From NCBI GenBank assembly GCA_036346355.1, contig CM070579.1, positions 372,001-436,000 on the forward strand: DNA of 64,000 nt. The letters are read 5' to 3'. The notes under the pieces are model-generated. The model was given only the letters and a program-made list of their open reading frames with translations. It was not told where the DNA came from and ran no database searches. Numbering within the stretch: the stretch's first letter is position 1; each line of letters begins with the position of its first letter. Source of the DNA: Rhipidocladum racemiflorum. Its lineage: Eukaryota > Streptophyta > Magnoliopsida > Poales > Poaceae. This document shows positions 20,407 through 34,800 of the stretch, piece by piece. Both the position numbers and the translations under genes were made by a program.

Positions 20407-23400
20407 ATGCCAAGCTGCCTTGCCCCGCCCCCCGCCGCTCTCCACCTCCTCCGCCGCCGCATGGCCTCCGTGCCCTCTCGCGCCTTCCATCTCCGCCTCA
20501 ATCCGCTCACCGGCGACTCCGAATGGATCGTCGTCGAGGAGGCGGAAGGGGAGGGGGAGGGGGCGCCGAGGAAGCTTCTCGCCGCCACGTCCTACCTCGA
20601 CATGCTCAATGACGCCGCCCGCAACCGCGCGTACCGCCGTGCCATCGCCGCCACCGTCACCGACCCCTCCTCCAACGTCCTCGACATTGGGTGAGCATCG
20701 AATTCCCCAAAAGTTTCCCTGCTAGCAGGCGCACGCTTGAATCGCTGTGGGATTTTCGAACAGGTGGGCGAGTATTTGGTTGACTTGGGGTTGCGAACCA
20801 AGGATCGAATCATCTATGCTAACATACCCCCCCTAAACTCCATAATCTAATGCTGCTGGAGTTGCTCTGATGTTAGGTTTTTTCAGTTGAGGGACACTGG
20901 ATTACGGTTTTATCTTTTAATGGTTATACCTAGAAGGAACCCTAGACAGCAGACCACAATGCAGCTGCAGTTAGAATGGTTGCTTCAGCCTGGATGCTTT
21001 GGGACCATGCCCTGTCTGTGCTTAGGTTCCTCCGCTTATAGGAGCATGAGCTTTGGGTGATCTTGGCCTCTTGAATAAGGAAGATACAATTACCTAAATT
21101 ATGATCTTGAAATTTTTGTGGAATGAAACTATTGTATACTTTTGGGTACGCTTTGCTTTCATTGCAGGATTATTAGTTATTGTGATCTCTGTGGCTGGCG
21201 CATTGGGCGATGAGATAGTGCTCATGTGGGATCCTTAGTGTTACCCTAAAGCCAAGCCCTCGAACCTCTGTTGGGTAACATTTTGGGGTGAGGTCAAGTT
21301 TTGTTTTGCAATCATAGATGATAATGCTTCCAAAAACAAACGCGTGAGCACCGGTGATTCTGGTTACTTCACATCACGTCTTTGCCTATGTCCGCTCTAT
21401 CTGATTTATGAGATATGATTCAAACAATCAACTTCCATCGATCTGCTTCCGAACTTTTGTCTGATCGAACATGAATGACAATATCAAACTATCCCACCGA
21501 ACCGTATATCCCAACTTCTCTACTTCCAATTTCAGCTTTCAGTACACACAAGGAAAGCCATCCCATCCTAGAGATGAAGCCAACCAACCAATATCTGTAT
21601 TTTATGATGACCAACCTCACTAACCTGCGGGCATGTCAACTATACTTCTTTTCTTTAATATTTCCATTTCTCTCCCTTAGCAAAGTGTAATGTACTGATT
21701 TTCAAAATTGGGGCATTCTGCGACGATGGCTGGAGATCCAGTGATTTGTAAGTCAAGTGGTTTGTAATGTGTAGAGGAACTGATAGTTGGTTCTCTCTCT
21801 ATTCTATTATTGAAGATAAGTTTGACCAAGTTATATGTCTCTAGGTTTTAAGGCGATTTGACTTTACAAAAAAAAAAATTACTCGCTGCCTTTCTGTGCA
21901 TATGTTTTATTGCCATTTTTTCAGCTTTGTTGCCTACATGATATTTGATAGCAGAAGAAGTGGAATGGATGCTAATGTTTATGATGGTTCCAGAGCTGGG
22001 ACTGGGTTGCTATCCATGATGGCTGCAAGAGCTTTGGCAACTGTCGGAGGTGAAGGTGGAGGAAGTGTGTCAGCATGTGAATCGTACCTTCCAATGGGCA
22101 AGTTGATGCGAAGGGTACTGAGAGCTAATGGGATGGAAAATAAGGTGAAAGTCCTTCACAAGCGTTCAGATGAGCTTGAAGTCGGAGTTGAGCTTGATTC
22201 TCCAGCTGATATACTGGTAGGCTTTTGTTTTAGCTTAACTGGCATTCTTGTTCTACTATAGGATCTGCTCAGATACTAATTATATTTAACATCAATCAAA
22301 TGGTGTAGTATAATTACGCAGATACTATAGTTTCATTCTCCTTGTTGTGCTTCTTCAACTGTCCCCTTATATGCTAATTTCGAAATTATCAGTCATTCAC
22401 ATTTGGTTATTTCAATTGACAGACCTCACTTAGAAACAACGTAGTAGGGCACTCTGTGTATTGGGCAACTGTTATGTATTGATTGTTTTATACTTTGTTC
22501 ATTAGTTTATTCTGGTTATTTGAGCTGCCAATGTAATGGTGTATTGTAATATTCCTTAGTTGTTCGTGCAGTTAGGGATATCTGAGGAGTTAGCACTTCT
22601 CTTGCACTACACTTGTATTGCTATCGCATACAAAGTATAAATTAACAAGCATTATTTTGCAGGTAAGTGAAATTCTTGATTCTGAGCTGTTGGGTGAGGG
22701 TCTGATACCTACTCTACAGCAAGCACATGACATGTTATTGGTGAAATATCCAAAGACGGTTCCATTTCGAGCCACTACATATGGGCAGGTCAGTGCTCAC
22801 TGCCTCCCAATGTTATCTGTTGCAAAAGCAATGTTGGATTAGTTTATAACGGGATGTGTTGGTTTCTTGGCTATCCTAGTTAGTTGAAAGTACATTCTTG
22901 TGGAAGCTGCATGATTTGCACAACAATGAAGCAAATGCTGCAGATGGTGTCTGGCTTACTCCTGATGGGATGGAAAGGATTGTTTCTGTGAAGCCACAGC
23001 AACATGCGATGCAATGTGATGCGTTGGAAGATGAGATACGATTGGTATGGGCTTGTATTTTGCATGTTCTAATAGGAAAGTATTATCCCGGATCCTAATT
23101 TTTTTTTTCGCTTTAGCTGTCAGAACCCTTCAAAGTTTTTGAATTTGACTTTTGGAAACGGCCAGATAGTCATCGCGAAACCAAGATCAAGGTAAGAACA
23201 ACTGCTAATGGACGTGTTCATGCTATTATTTCATGGTAAGTACAGCCTCTTGTAGTCTCTTTAGTCTTTAGTCACTTAAAAGTTAAAACTGCTCTGAATA
23301 AATACTTCCTCTTCAAATGCAGGTGGGTGCTTCAACTAGATTCTGCTGGGTCAATCTTTTACTCAACTGCTCCTAGATGGGTGAGCCAATCAAGTAGCGA

Positions 23401-26400
23401 GGATCTACCACACTGTGCCAATGGTTGGTTAAATAATCATGATTTTTGTCATCTTAATCAATTCGTTTTTGCACTCATTCAATGTAGTTTCCCTAGATTA
23501 ATGTGTCATGCCTTGCCCAACATGTAGAGTAGAACAGTTGATATGTACCTGGCACTTCCACCATGTGTCGTAGTGATGTTGGACTTAGTCCATGTGGGCT
23601 ATCTGACATGTTATGGGGAACTGGCGGTCTATTATTATTTAAAAGAAGTAACTTTCATCGACACAGCACTGATATAGTACTGACGGGACAATTTGTACTG
23701 CCTACACCACTTCGAATTTGATATATTATCAGCTTTTTTTTATTTTTGCATGTTATTTAGCCCTGATGAAATTTGGTCCCATCCAAAATTAGGTTGCACC
23801 CTACCTGTCCCATTTAGAAGAAGGGTTTACTTTCTTGAAGTATAATTAGCTGCACCGGGTAGGAACCCCCCCCCCCCCCCCCCAAAAAAAAAAAAAAAAT
23901 CAGGTCTTTTGCAAGCGCAACCTATAAATGATCAGGTCTAATGTAATTTAGCCCATGATTTATGTGAAAAGACAACTCTAAATGTCAGCAAAAATCTCCA
24001 AGTTTTAAATTAAATCAATGCATTTGTTGCATATAACTATACATCGTATATCAGTACATCATTAGTACAGTGATGCCATGAGAGTTGAGAATATAGTTTT
24101 TTAATGTATTTTAAAGTTGTTTATCTATGCTTGTATTTTTAGAAAAACACTGTATTACTGTGTTTGCATGGTGTTATACTAGTGCTGTAAGTCGGTATTG
24201 GTGCAACTCTAGTTATTTACTGATCTTCCTTTTTAAGAAATAAATGATTTGGGCATATGATTGTAGAGTTGTCAGATAGCATCAATTCTCCTTGTACCTT
24301 GAGTTCCTACATGTAGAAATCCATTTGAAATCACTCTGTTAGATTAGCATGCTCTCTATGTGGGCCTTTTAAGGCCTACCCTACTTCTCATTCTGAAGCT
24401 ACTTAAACAATGAACTGATGAAGCTTCTTTACATTGTTTTGTGCCTTACATCCATTTGTAGACATGAAGGATTGGTGTGATCACTGGAAGCAGTGTGTTT
24501 GGTTTACACAAGGGAGAGGGTCTCCTGCTATGAAAGATGATATTATTTCTCTAAGTGCTAGCCATAACCAAACTAGTATCTCATATCAGCTGGATGCCAA
24601 TGATGAAGCATGCAGTAGAAGCTTCAAAGGTGTCCATCTAACAATGTTGCCAGAAAGGATAGCACTTTATGGTGATATAGATTGGAGATCAGCTTTGATA
24701 AATGTCATTAAAAATGCTGTAAGTACTCACCAATTCATTGGTTATATATCTTGTTGCTGCGTTTCGCAGATAACTCTTGTGAACTTTTATGCTATTAGAA
24801 ATGGACCACTGATGTTAGTTCAGTGTATGACTTTGTGAAGAATTCCAAAGATCTGTTAATATTTGAAACATATTCGAGCTTTCAATTGTTTCCTGGTGCA
24901 GTTTGCCCATTAAAAAATCGAAGGAAACCCTATGCTTGCATACTCATATTCAAATTATCAATTGATAATCTCTGCTGGCCCTTCATGCGTAGACTGAAGC
25001 GCTTAAAAAAAACGTCAGCAGTCCTGAAGCGATTTTGTTGCCTTGTTAGAATGACTGAAAACTAATAGCTTTCAGGGGGAATACATGATCAGTTATTTAA
25101 TTTATGTTATTTACATCATTCTCACCTCAACTTATTCATGTTTAATGTTTTTCTTCCCAGTTGACTGTGAGATCTTCCCCAACCTGTATTGTGGCTGATG
25201 ACAGCATGTTCTTAACTCTCTTAGTTTCTTCTCTCTCACCATCTTCAAAAGTCATTGCAATGTTTCCTGGTCTGCGAGACAAGGGCGCAACCTATCTTCA
25301 AGCTGTTGCAGATGCAAATAGATTCTCCATGGACCAGATTCAAGTGATTGGTAAAAAAGCCGCATCTATTACAATGGATGATTTAAAACAGAAAAAGGTA
25401 AATATCACTAGTGGATGGTCTTGACTTGAAAATTAATTCCAGGATCCATACTGTTGTTATTCATGAATGTCTCTTGATCTTATATCATTTTATCTCCATA
25501 GGTTAATTTCTTAGTGGGGGAACCATTTTATTATGGAGGTGAAGGGATGCTTCCGTGGCAAAATCTACGTTTCTGGTTCGCTACTTTAAACTTTCATTAC
25601 TCCCGGTCCATCAAATGGAGCTTTGTACCATTACTAACAAATCAATATGTGAGTAAATGTTTCACTTAAAAATCCACTCTACCATGTTTTAAAAAATATA
25701 TATAACATGTTTAGAAATCCACAACCATATTGTACTCTTCATTGCTTTTTTATAGTATATTTTGATTCTTTATCTGCATGTTCCTCGTCGATTCCTTTTT
25801 GGTCTGGTAGAAGTTGATGTATTCTTCACTGATTGTTAAATTTCATATTCGTACTATATGTGATTGTTCTCGAGCCGAAACTTTGAAGAAAACATGATGC
25901 CCTTTCAGACATTTCCTTTTATTTATTATACTATATTGGTGTTTACATATTTTTGTGGAAGGAAAAGGAATGCACCCTCAGTTTGATGAGATGAAGCCAA
26001 TATCGATTGTTGTTAGACACTTTTCACAGATGTCCTAATTAATAAGCCGACACTTTTTCATATCATCTTAACTAAAGGCTAGCGCTTTTTTATTTCCAGT
26101 TTTTGCCACCATTTTAGGTTAGTGGTCACTAGGGATTACAATACCGTTTCGAGCTCGGAAATCGCCCCGCGCCCAACACTGATTTTCGTCGAAAATCGGT
26201 AGAAATCGAACCGTTTCGAAGTCAAACTCTTTGAACTCGGCGGTCAAAAAAATTCGGAAAAAATCGGCAAACTAAGCGAAACAATTCGGAAACCAATTTT
26301 CGACTGGTTTACGTCGCATAAAAATTCCTGATTTTTTATAATTTTTTAATTGGGCCAGTTTATCCACTGGTATAGTTTATCGAGCCGGCTCGATATGGTC

Positions 26401-28117
26401 GAAAATCGCGATTTTCGAGCGAGGATAAAAGTTAACAGTTTTTGTTTGGGCTGGATATGTCCAGGGTGTTACACCTAGTCACCTAGTTTGCATTGAGTTT
26501 ACCAAACATTACTCACCCATATTGACCAGTGTGCTCAAGAACACAAAGTTAAGATTCATTAATATGGAACACACAGTTTACATGGGAAGGCCAAGTGAAA
26601 GATGAAATGTTTTGTTTTGTATGAAACTACTTTTGATATATTTTTCTATTAGTTTCTGTTGTATTACAAAGTAATTTCAATATATGTTCATGTTGTTTTG
26701 AGTTTTAACTCTAGGAATGCAAGAACTTTGCTTGATCCGATGTTATCTGAGGATGCATTCATCATGCCTTGTAAAGGGATACTAAAAGTCTGCGCCATGT
26801 CGCTTCCGGTTAGTCCATCATTTAGTCACCTTTTTGTTCATGCTTCCCTCCATTATATTTTCTTTTGAACAAAAGAACTGCTTTATTTTTTTCTAATAAT
26901 TGAAGTACCACAGGACTTGTGGAGGAGCCGTTGCAGCCTTCAATATATTGAGGGTTTTGATCACTCAGTTGTTAATGAGACTTTAGGAGCCTGCGGTGAC
27001 CTGCCTGGAGAGCAGCAAGGTCATTGCCTGCCTTATTATGTATGGCAATGTGGTTATACCAAGGTAAAGTCAAATAGCGTCCCATGTTTAAGTGCACAAA
27101 TATCATTTTATTCGAAAGTGACTGACGATGCATTGAACTTTAACAGAACTTAAGTGAAGTGTACTCTCTCATGGACTTCAACATCTCTGAGCGTATTCAC
27201 TCCTGTTTTGGAAAAACAAAGGTATCTTTTTGACTTTCTGGTGGAATACATGTTATCATTGAGGGCTTTTTTTTTCTGTACTAGCCAGTTCAAACATGCA
27301 AAAAGATCTTAAGCGGTATTAGGTACATGCAACCATTGATTATTACTGAAATTTGAGAAGATCAAGAATGTATGAGATTTCACTGATTTAGACCAGGATA
27401 CAAACTTGTATGCAAGGTATCTTTTGGTTGTGGTTTTGTTCTGGCCAAAAAAATTTGTTTATAAAAATGGCACTGTTTAGAGATGTATAAGAAAACCAGA
27501 TTTGGTGCATCGTTGTCAGTTCATGATGATACAGAATATATTCGTTTGAGAAATGCTTGAGTGCGCTCACAGAAACTACAATACACAAAGCATGAAGCAG
27601 TATGGTTTGGTAGAGTAGTGGATGGATGTAAGTTTGCTATAGAAATTGTGATACTTTCGGTCTTTAGTGTTTGCTCAAGGCAGTGACCTTGCTTTGCTGG
27701 CTAAAATATGCATATTGTTTTCTTACCGTTGTCAGTTTTCAAGTGGTAAACTTGTGTATCCATACGATCTTGCAGATTGAGTTCAGCGATGATGGAATGT
27801 GCCATGGTTTTGCAGTTTGGATCGATTGGGTACTCGACGAGAAAAATTCCGTTGTGTTAAGCACGGGACCAGGTAAAGATTATGTTCATATTTGTGGTGT
27901 GTTGATATCTGGGATTGGTGATGAAATTGATAGCTATCAGATTTCGTTCCCCGACGCGTGTTGCTTGATGTTGAGCTCAGATAAGCGACACTGGAAACAA
28001 GGAGTGCAGCTGCTTAGCAAGCCTGTACGAGTGAATCCAGGCAGTTCGATCATGCACGTGGACGCATCCTTTGATCCCGCCACTGGTGAGCTCACGTTTA
28101 AGACCTCATTGTCGTGA
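20407..28117 (+). CDS. PRMT7: Protein arginine methyltransferase 7
   Basis: Fourteen exons: 20407-20690, 21994-22216, 22663-22788, 22880-23044, 23117-23235, 23323-23423, 24462-24718, 25161-25397, 25502-25575, 26715-26808, 26914-27063, 27147-27221, 27776-27872 and 27981-28117. The phases give one open frame of 712 residues. PRMT7 transfers single methyl groups from S-adenosylmethionine to arginines in histones and splicing proteins. It has two methyltransferase modules; the N-terminal one shows the SAM loop VLDIGAGTGLLSMMAARA (about residues 91-108) and the double-E loop VSEILDSELLGEGLIP (Glu172 and Glu181). The second module includes DWRSALINVIKNA, GGEGMLPWQNLRFW and ends GELTFKTSLS. The start could instead be the ATG at 20461 (MASVPSRAFHL). 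The exon 9 donor (CTG/GTTCGC) is weak, so that junction is the least certain. Confidence 0.92.
23866..23899. repeat. C18-A16 homopolymer pair in a PRMT7 intron
   Basis: Eighteen C followed directly by sixteen A within intron 6. Such a block is prone to length error in sequencing. It has no evident function. Confidence 0.9.
26130..26477. mobile_element. hAT-like small element in PRMT7 intron 9
   Basis: About 348 bp with imperfect inverted ends (TAGGGATTACAATACC at left; complement of TAGGTGTAACACC at right), flanked by GTCAC on both sides. The interior is full of CGAAAATCG/GAAATCG words, a style I associate with grass hAT MITEs. Only five bases of flanking repeat are visible instead of eight, so the class is tentative. 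Confidence 0.5.
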
Positions 28118-28817
28118 TGTGATTTGTAACTGCAGAGAAGAAATTTTGACTCTGACGACGACGGCGAGAGATACGTCAGCCCATCGAGGTTAGCAGCCAC
28201 CGGCGGCAGATTTTTTCCCTTTCTTTGTTGGGTTACTAATTGTCTTAAAAGATGAAATATATACTCTGGGTGGTAGTGAATAAATGCAGATGATTGAGAG
28301 AATAAATAAGGGTATAGAAAGAAAATCTTATTAAATTTACGTACAAGTTCCATATTTATGAATATCACTATTATTTCAAAAAATAAGCATTATAAAAGTG
28401 GATGGAGGGAGCAGAGAACAACGTTATCGAGCTTACCAGCCATAAGGCTATTGAGCCCCTCAAAGCGTTCAGGTTCAGTAATGAAACAAGGCTCTCGAGC
28501 AACCCAAAAAAAAAAGTAATACCGAACATGTGCGCCTTCCTTGCTATCTTACACTAGAGCTCTCCTCTCTAGATATTTTCTTTTCTTTGTCTGCATCTGC
28601 AATGAATGGGGGAGTGAACTATATCTGTACAACGGTATCCACACGCTTCCCATGTAAAAGAAAAAGAAAACAAAGGGACACCACTCCCTTTTTTTCTTTT
28701 CCCCCATTTCTAGACATCATAAGGTATTAAATACAAAATGATTTTTTTTTTTTTAAAAAAAAAAACAGGGCAGGGGGTGTGTGGTTGACTCGATTTTGTA
28801 CCCCCCCTGTTGAAGCA
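28118..28817. other. Shared 3' interval between PRMT7 and SEC16
   Basis: The two genes converge here with 700 bp between stop codons. It holds both 3' UTRs and a T13/A11 homopolymer pair near 28742-28766. No gene seen. Confidence 0.6.
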
Positions 28818-31800
28818 TCAGAGCTCTACCTCGTGAAGATCCTCTCCTAAACCATTCAACTGAGCCGACGAGTTGCTACTGGAACGGCTGTGACAAGGTT
28901 TCTTTCCAGGTATCAAGGGCGACTGCCCGTCAGGTGGCCTCGAAACAGCACCACTGCCCGACTGGTCCGAGTATGCTCCGCTCCACGATGCTGCTCGTGA
29001 CCTCGAGAACGAGCTATCCGCACTGCCTGAGGGGGTCATGATGTTGTCCATACTTGGGTACCGCTGAATGCTTGCTTGCATCGGCGCTGGTGGTGGCGAA
29101 GCCAAGGTTTTTGCCTCCATCGCCGGTTCATCCTGATGCGTGGTTTCGCTGTGGGCATGGGCTGTCGGCTCGGGCATCTGCTCCGATGCAACAACGCCTG
29201 GAGTTGGCACAAAGAACGTCGCACCAGACAGCGGATTCATGGATGGAGCGGCCGGTTTACTGTATGATGTCGCCGTTGCTGCTCCAAATGCATTTGTGCT
29301 ACCCTTGTTGAATGTGTCGACATATCTACCAAAAAAAAAAAGAGAGAAGGGAATTTTATAACCCACCTGGTACAGAAAAGCAAATCACCACAGTAATTCT
29401 GATTCAACCATAGTTACCTTGATCTAACACCTATCCGCCCACGTGCTGAGAACTGGTTCTGGCTGGGTGGCATCGGAGGCATCCCCGGACTAGGCTCGGA
29501 AGGATTTGAGGGCTTCACCTCTGAAAATCCATTAGCGGTAAAACCTCCATTGTTCATGTTGTAATCTGGAATACCATGCTGGAATGAGGCCTTTGTCGGA
29601 GGTGGGGGAAGGGGAGGCTCCTCAGCAGGGATCTCAGCACCTTCTTCCACCCACCGCTTCAGCTTCTCATCGTAGTAGAACTTGTTCTGCTCCCCCAGCT
29701 TTGCCTTCAGACCACGAAAAAATTAGCCATGTTAGTGCACAGAGCAAGAGGTAGGCGGTGGTAGGTAATGTGTTAACAAGTACCTGGTGACGAGATTGCG
29801 AAACAAACCCCACTGTTTTCTGCAGCAACCATCCAAAACGTGAACTGCCTGAACCTGACGTGCTTTGTGCATTATCTGATCCTGCACCCTGTTAGAATTC
29901 CAACGTCAGCAAAGAGAACCGGAAAAACTATAGAAATCATTCAGACCTAAGAAGTACCTGTTTTGGGGTTCTGCCAAAGTCTGGTTCAGAGACACTTCTG
30001 TTATGTGCGCCTTTCCTGCCAGGGCCACTGTTTCCTGCCATTTCACTCATAGACTGATCCGAAACAGAAGACATTAAAGATGACATAGCCATCACCGACT
30101 GACTATTTACAACTTTTGTAGCTGGAGGAGCAGAATACAAATCACTGTCATGAGAAGATCCCTGTGGCAATGGCGGCAATGGTGCAGATTGTGTACCCAT
30201 CATGCGGGACAAAGATTTATCAAGTGATGTGAAAATCTTTCCAACAAGTTTTGCAGGGGCAAGATTTGTGCCATATCCACCCTAAATAGAGGTGAGTCGA
30301 TTATCAGCAAACAGAAAGGAAATGGTTTGCTAAAGCGCAGACAAGAATAAAGAAACAACATTAACTATGATAAAACTCATACCTGCTGGTGGGTGCGAAT
30401 CCGCTCCTCCAGGGATGAAAACAATTGCTTCCATGCTTCTAGTTCAGGCGCACGGCCAGAGGCTTTCAGCGCCTTCAAAGATGCTTGACAATACCTTAAG
30501 AAGGCAATTCAAAGAGAGTGAGTGCATGTAACTAAGAAACATGGGTAAATGTTGAAATAGTAACTCTGAACATTACCTTAGAGAATCAGAAACCTTCCCA
30601 ACCTCCGCAAGCATGTATGCGTAAACCAACTTATATGGTTGAAATGGCAAGAGGATATACTGAGAGTTACCAAGAACCTTCGCATATTCATACAACTCCG
30701 TTCTCTGTTAGTTGCATTGTGAGGGTATTTGTTCAGGAACAGCAAATGACAATGACAAAAAAAAAAAACGGACTGCAAAGCCACTGAGTAAAGTCATACA
30801 AATAATGTCCCAACTTGACAGATCTAGCAAGACATCTAATCTGCAGGTTGGAACCTGGAACTCATTTGCAATAGTAGGGGAAAAAAATTAAGATGCACAA
30901 CTATTAATATCTGAGCCATTCGGTGGACTAACTGCATGGCCTTTTTATGTCATGTAATATCCTACACATGCATCTGTGTGATTATGCACATTGCAGCTCT
31001 AGGCTATCTTCACAAAAGCATGAATAGGAGATAAATGGTACAGATTTAAAAGACCTGGATAGCTTCAGGGCTGGTAAACGTGCGAGGACATCTCAAGTGG
31101 TCTGCACCAATTAGACATATTCTTGCACTTTCAGAGTATGAATCAATATTTAGTTCAGCAACTAAATAGCATGAATGGGCAGCTGCAACCTGCATAAAGA
31201 TATATATAAGGTATTCAACTCAACAATGTAAAGAAAGCATATATTCAACACATAAGATTCAGACCTCATTTTTCTCTTTCCAAAGGCAATCCCCAAGGTG
31301 AGTAATTACAAGGTCATCGCCTTTCGTCCTGTTTGCAGTTATAATAGCCAAATTCTCTTGCCAGTCATCCAGCATGCCCTTAGGAGTACCCTGTTTGACA
31401 GAAACACTACATTAGCTTCAAACTGGTCCAAACATAGCTATGAAGGGAACAGAGAGAGACAGAGACAGAGACAGAGGGATATTCCTAATGCAATGTCTGA
31501 AAATATGACATGAGAAGTCGAGAACAGTCAAGCACAATCCATGCCATGATACACCAAAAAACAATAAATAGTTGTACAGGGGTAAAGAAGAGAGAGAGTT
31601 CCATGTAGTAACACATTATAACAAATAAAGTCATAAACAATGGACAACATGGCTCCTTCTATTGCTTCCAATTATGGTACTTAAGAATGCTGTAAAGAGG
31701 TAATTATGTATTACCTCTGCAGGCTGTTGAGATCTATGTAAAGTACCATAATTGCCATCGACAGGGCTCTCAACATTGAAAACATCTGCAGGTTGTCCAG

Positions 31801-34800
31801 CAATAAGAAGGCACAATGTCCGCAAAGGTGATCCAGATTTGAAATGGCAGTGAGCCATTTTCTTCACAGTATCCGCGTAAAACTGCGTCATCAGTCAATT
31901 AAACAACGAGTAATTATTCAGAGGAAAAAAGAAAATAGGCATGCCATCCAACCAATCCAGAGACAGCAAACTTATATTGAGTGAAGCAGACCTTATCACC
32001 AAGTTGTAATGCAAGGATTAGTGCAGGCCCCCAAAGTTGACCTTCCTGCGCATACTGAAGCGCCTCTTTCCTTCGACCAGAAACTAGAAGATTTTGAACC
32101 TCCTGAGCAGTAGCCTGAAGTAGAATAGTTGCCTCAAACAGGGCGATTTTTGCTAGATGATGCAGCACAGACAAAAAAAAAGAGAAATAAGGATTACTTG
32201 AATCTGGTTTTCTGACGGAATATTTTTCATGCAATAGGCAATGGCTCCATACTCTCCCATATGAGCACTGCTACTCTTACAGGATGAAAAAAGCTTCGTT
32301 ACTGCCATCTCTGGGCCATCTATACCCTGTTACCAAGAATTCAAACAAAATTCAGTATTACATTTCAAAAATAAAAATAAATTCAACATGGAATAAAAGT
32401 ATCCCATCAAAGAGAACCATTCTCGCACGTGATAGTGGTGATAAATGGTAAAGCTGACTCAAGGTAGGCAAGATAAAGGACATGAACACAAGGAAGAGTA
32501 CATCTTTTCACTTCTCAGGTTTCATTTAATATGCATACTACCGCTAGATGTTCACAGAGCTATACGCTTACAGAGTTACATCCCTGTTTGGGACTTTGGG
32601 TATGTAGGCACGAGCCAATTCCCTTGGGAGTTGGGACAACTAATAACTGGCAATTTTTTCCCTTGTGGATCACAGGCCCACAAATCTCACTGGGTGGGGG
32701 CTGAATCTTCAAGCCATTCCAAGCAGAACATAAAAAAAATAACCGAGAGCATTAATTTGGGAATGGATGCTTTTCAGCTAGTTAACAAACACAAGGCCGA
32801 AGAAATGATTGGCATCACATGGACCGATTTGTGCCCTCTAAATTACATAAATATGGGGCTTAAATGATTAGTGACAAGTGTAGCTCTTTTGTTTCCTTGT
32901 CATGAGAAAATCAATTTCCATTAAGAACCCAACCTAGGATGTCTCTATCAGAGCGGTGGACAGCACCCACATAATTTTAAAACACCAACACTTTCCAGCA
33001 TCTAGTATCATTTGTGTTTCTTCACAGTAAAAGCTAAAAGAACAAACCAGCAAATCACAACTTATGATTCGATCGAGCACTAGGACCCAAAAGGCGATTG
33101 AATCAAAGCCCATAAAATGCACGTCCTAACCATTTTAAGGCCGATTACTCAGACTTATTCATGTGTCCAAATCTATAAATTACAAGCTCCCAACAAAGTA
33201 CAAAGTATTAGATCCAGAGTATATTTGCTATGTGATCACAGCGTAGCAGACATTGATCAGCGTGACAGTGGTGTCCACTATATCTTTCTTGCAAAAATTT
33301 TGCGGTGCCCTAAAATGAACAATGTTGCTCAAGGGAAAAAGTAAAATTCTTACAAACAGAATATAATAACAGGACCATCACTGGAACATAGTAAAGCAAG
33401 ACAGACAGAAAATACCTCCTGCGATGGATCAGGCCCAAAGGGTGAACGGAGTTTTCCATAGTGTTGGCACAATATTTTCAGCAAAGAAATAAGCAACTTC
33501 TGAACATCCCCTCCTTGGAATTCCCTGACAGAAGACTCATAGCCTCCAATAATCTCATCAAGCCATTTATTCACATCCTTTGCTGCAGAACTGCCACCAA
33601 CAAGGGGGCCAGGAATAGGTTGGCGACACAAAGCATGGAAGTAGCTAAGCGCACTGCTGCTAGTGATGCTTGGTTGATCAATTTTATCAGCAACAATCTC
33701 CGATATATTAAGAATTGACACCGTGCCACAAGAATTGCCCTTAAATTGCAACAATAAAAGCTCTTAGCTATGACTTTATTGCAAAAAAAATGTTACAGAG
33801 AAATGTTCTTAGGATACCTGATTTCCGCTGCCAAAGTTTGTGGCCATCGAACTGTTCTCTTTTACAACTACAAGTTTCCCCCCAAATCCAAATGCGACCG
33901 GAGCATGTGGTGGGCGTCCAGCTGATGACCTCTGCTCATGGGAGGAGAAGCTAAATTGTTGAGATGAAGCATTTGAACCAATGAGTTGCTGCTGAGCAAA
34001 GTTCATGGAGGTCTCACTGCCCAAATAACTGTTTGGTAAATGCATGTGTGTGGCAGGATCAGCATGTGTTTGCGTCTGGTACATGTTTGATGTTGGAACA
34101 AAGTCTTTTGGCTTAACAACGCCATTAGAACTGCCGTAACCATGGCTTGTTGAAGGTTCATGTGCCACAAGGCTATCTTGACTATCTATAGAAGGTCCAA
34201 ATTCCTTGTGGCCAATCTGGTTAGCTGTAGAAAGTGCAAATGCATTGTAACCCTGATTGTTTGTAAAAGTTTTGACTCCCTGGCGACCAGCCTGGTGGCC
34301 TGTTGAAGGTTCAGGGCCCTTGTACCCACTCTGATGGCTGGTAGAAGTACTTTGATGACTTGTAGACGGTTGAGAACTCTTGTAAGCACTTCGATGATTA
34401 GTAGGTTTGAATCCCTTGAAACTATCCTGGTGGCCCTCACTAACGGTGTGTTGACTTGTAATAGGCACAAACGTGTTGATTCCACTCCAATAATTTGTAG
34501 AGGGATCCAATGGCTCGGCATTGGCCTGCTGACCAATGTGATTCCCAGCATGCTGATGGGAACCATAGGACCCACTCAGCAGGCTATTATCTCTCAAATT
34601 ATCAGGCTGCACACTGTTACCCAACGAACCCTGCTGCCAATGGCTCTGCTGATTGTAGTTGCTTGCATAAGAATTCCCAGTGTGCGCTACATTATGATCT
34701 GTCCATGCAAATCCATCTGAAGCTGCTGCAGTAGTTGCTGTCTGAGCAACACCTTGTTGATATGATTCGAGTGCGTGCCACTGCTGAGTGTTGGTGTCAA

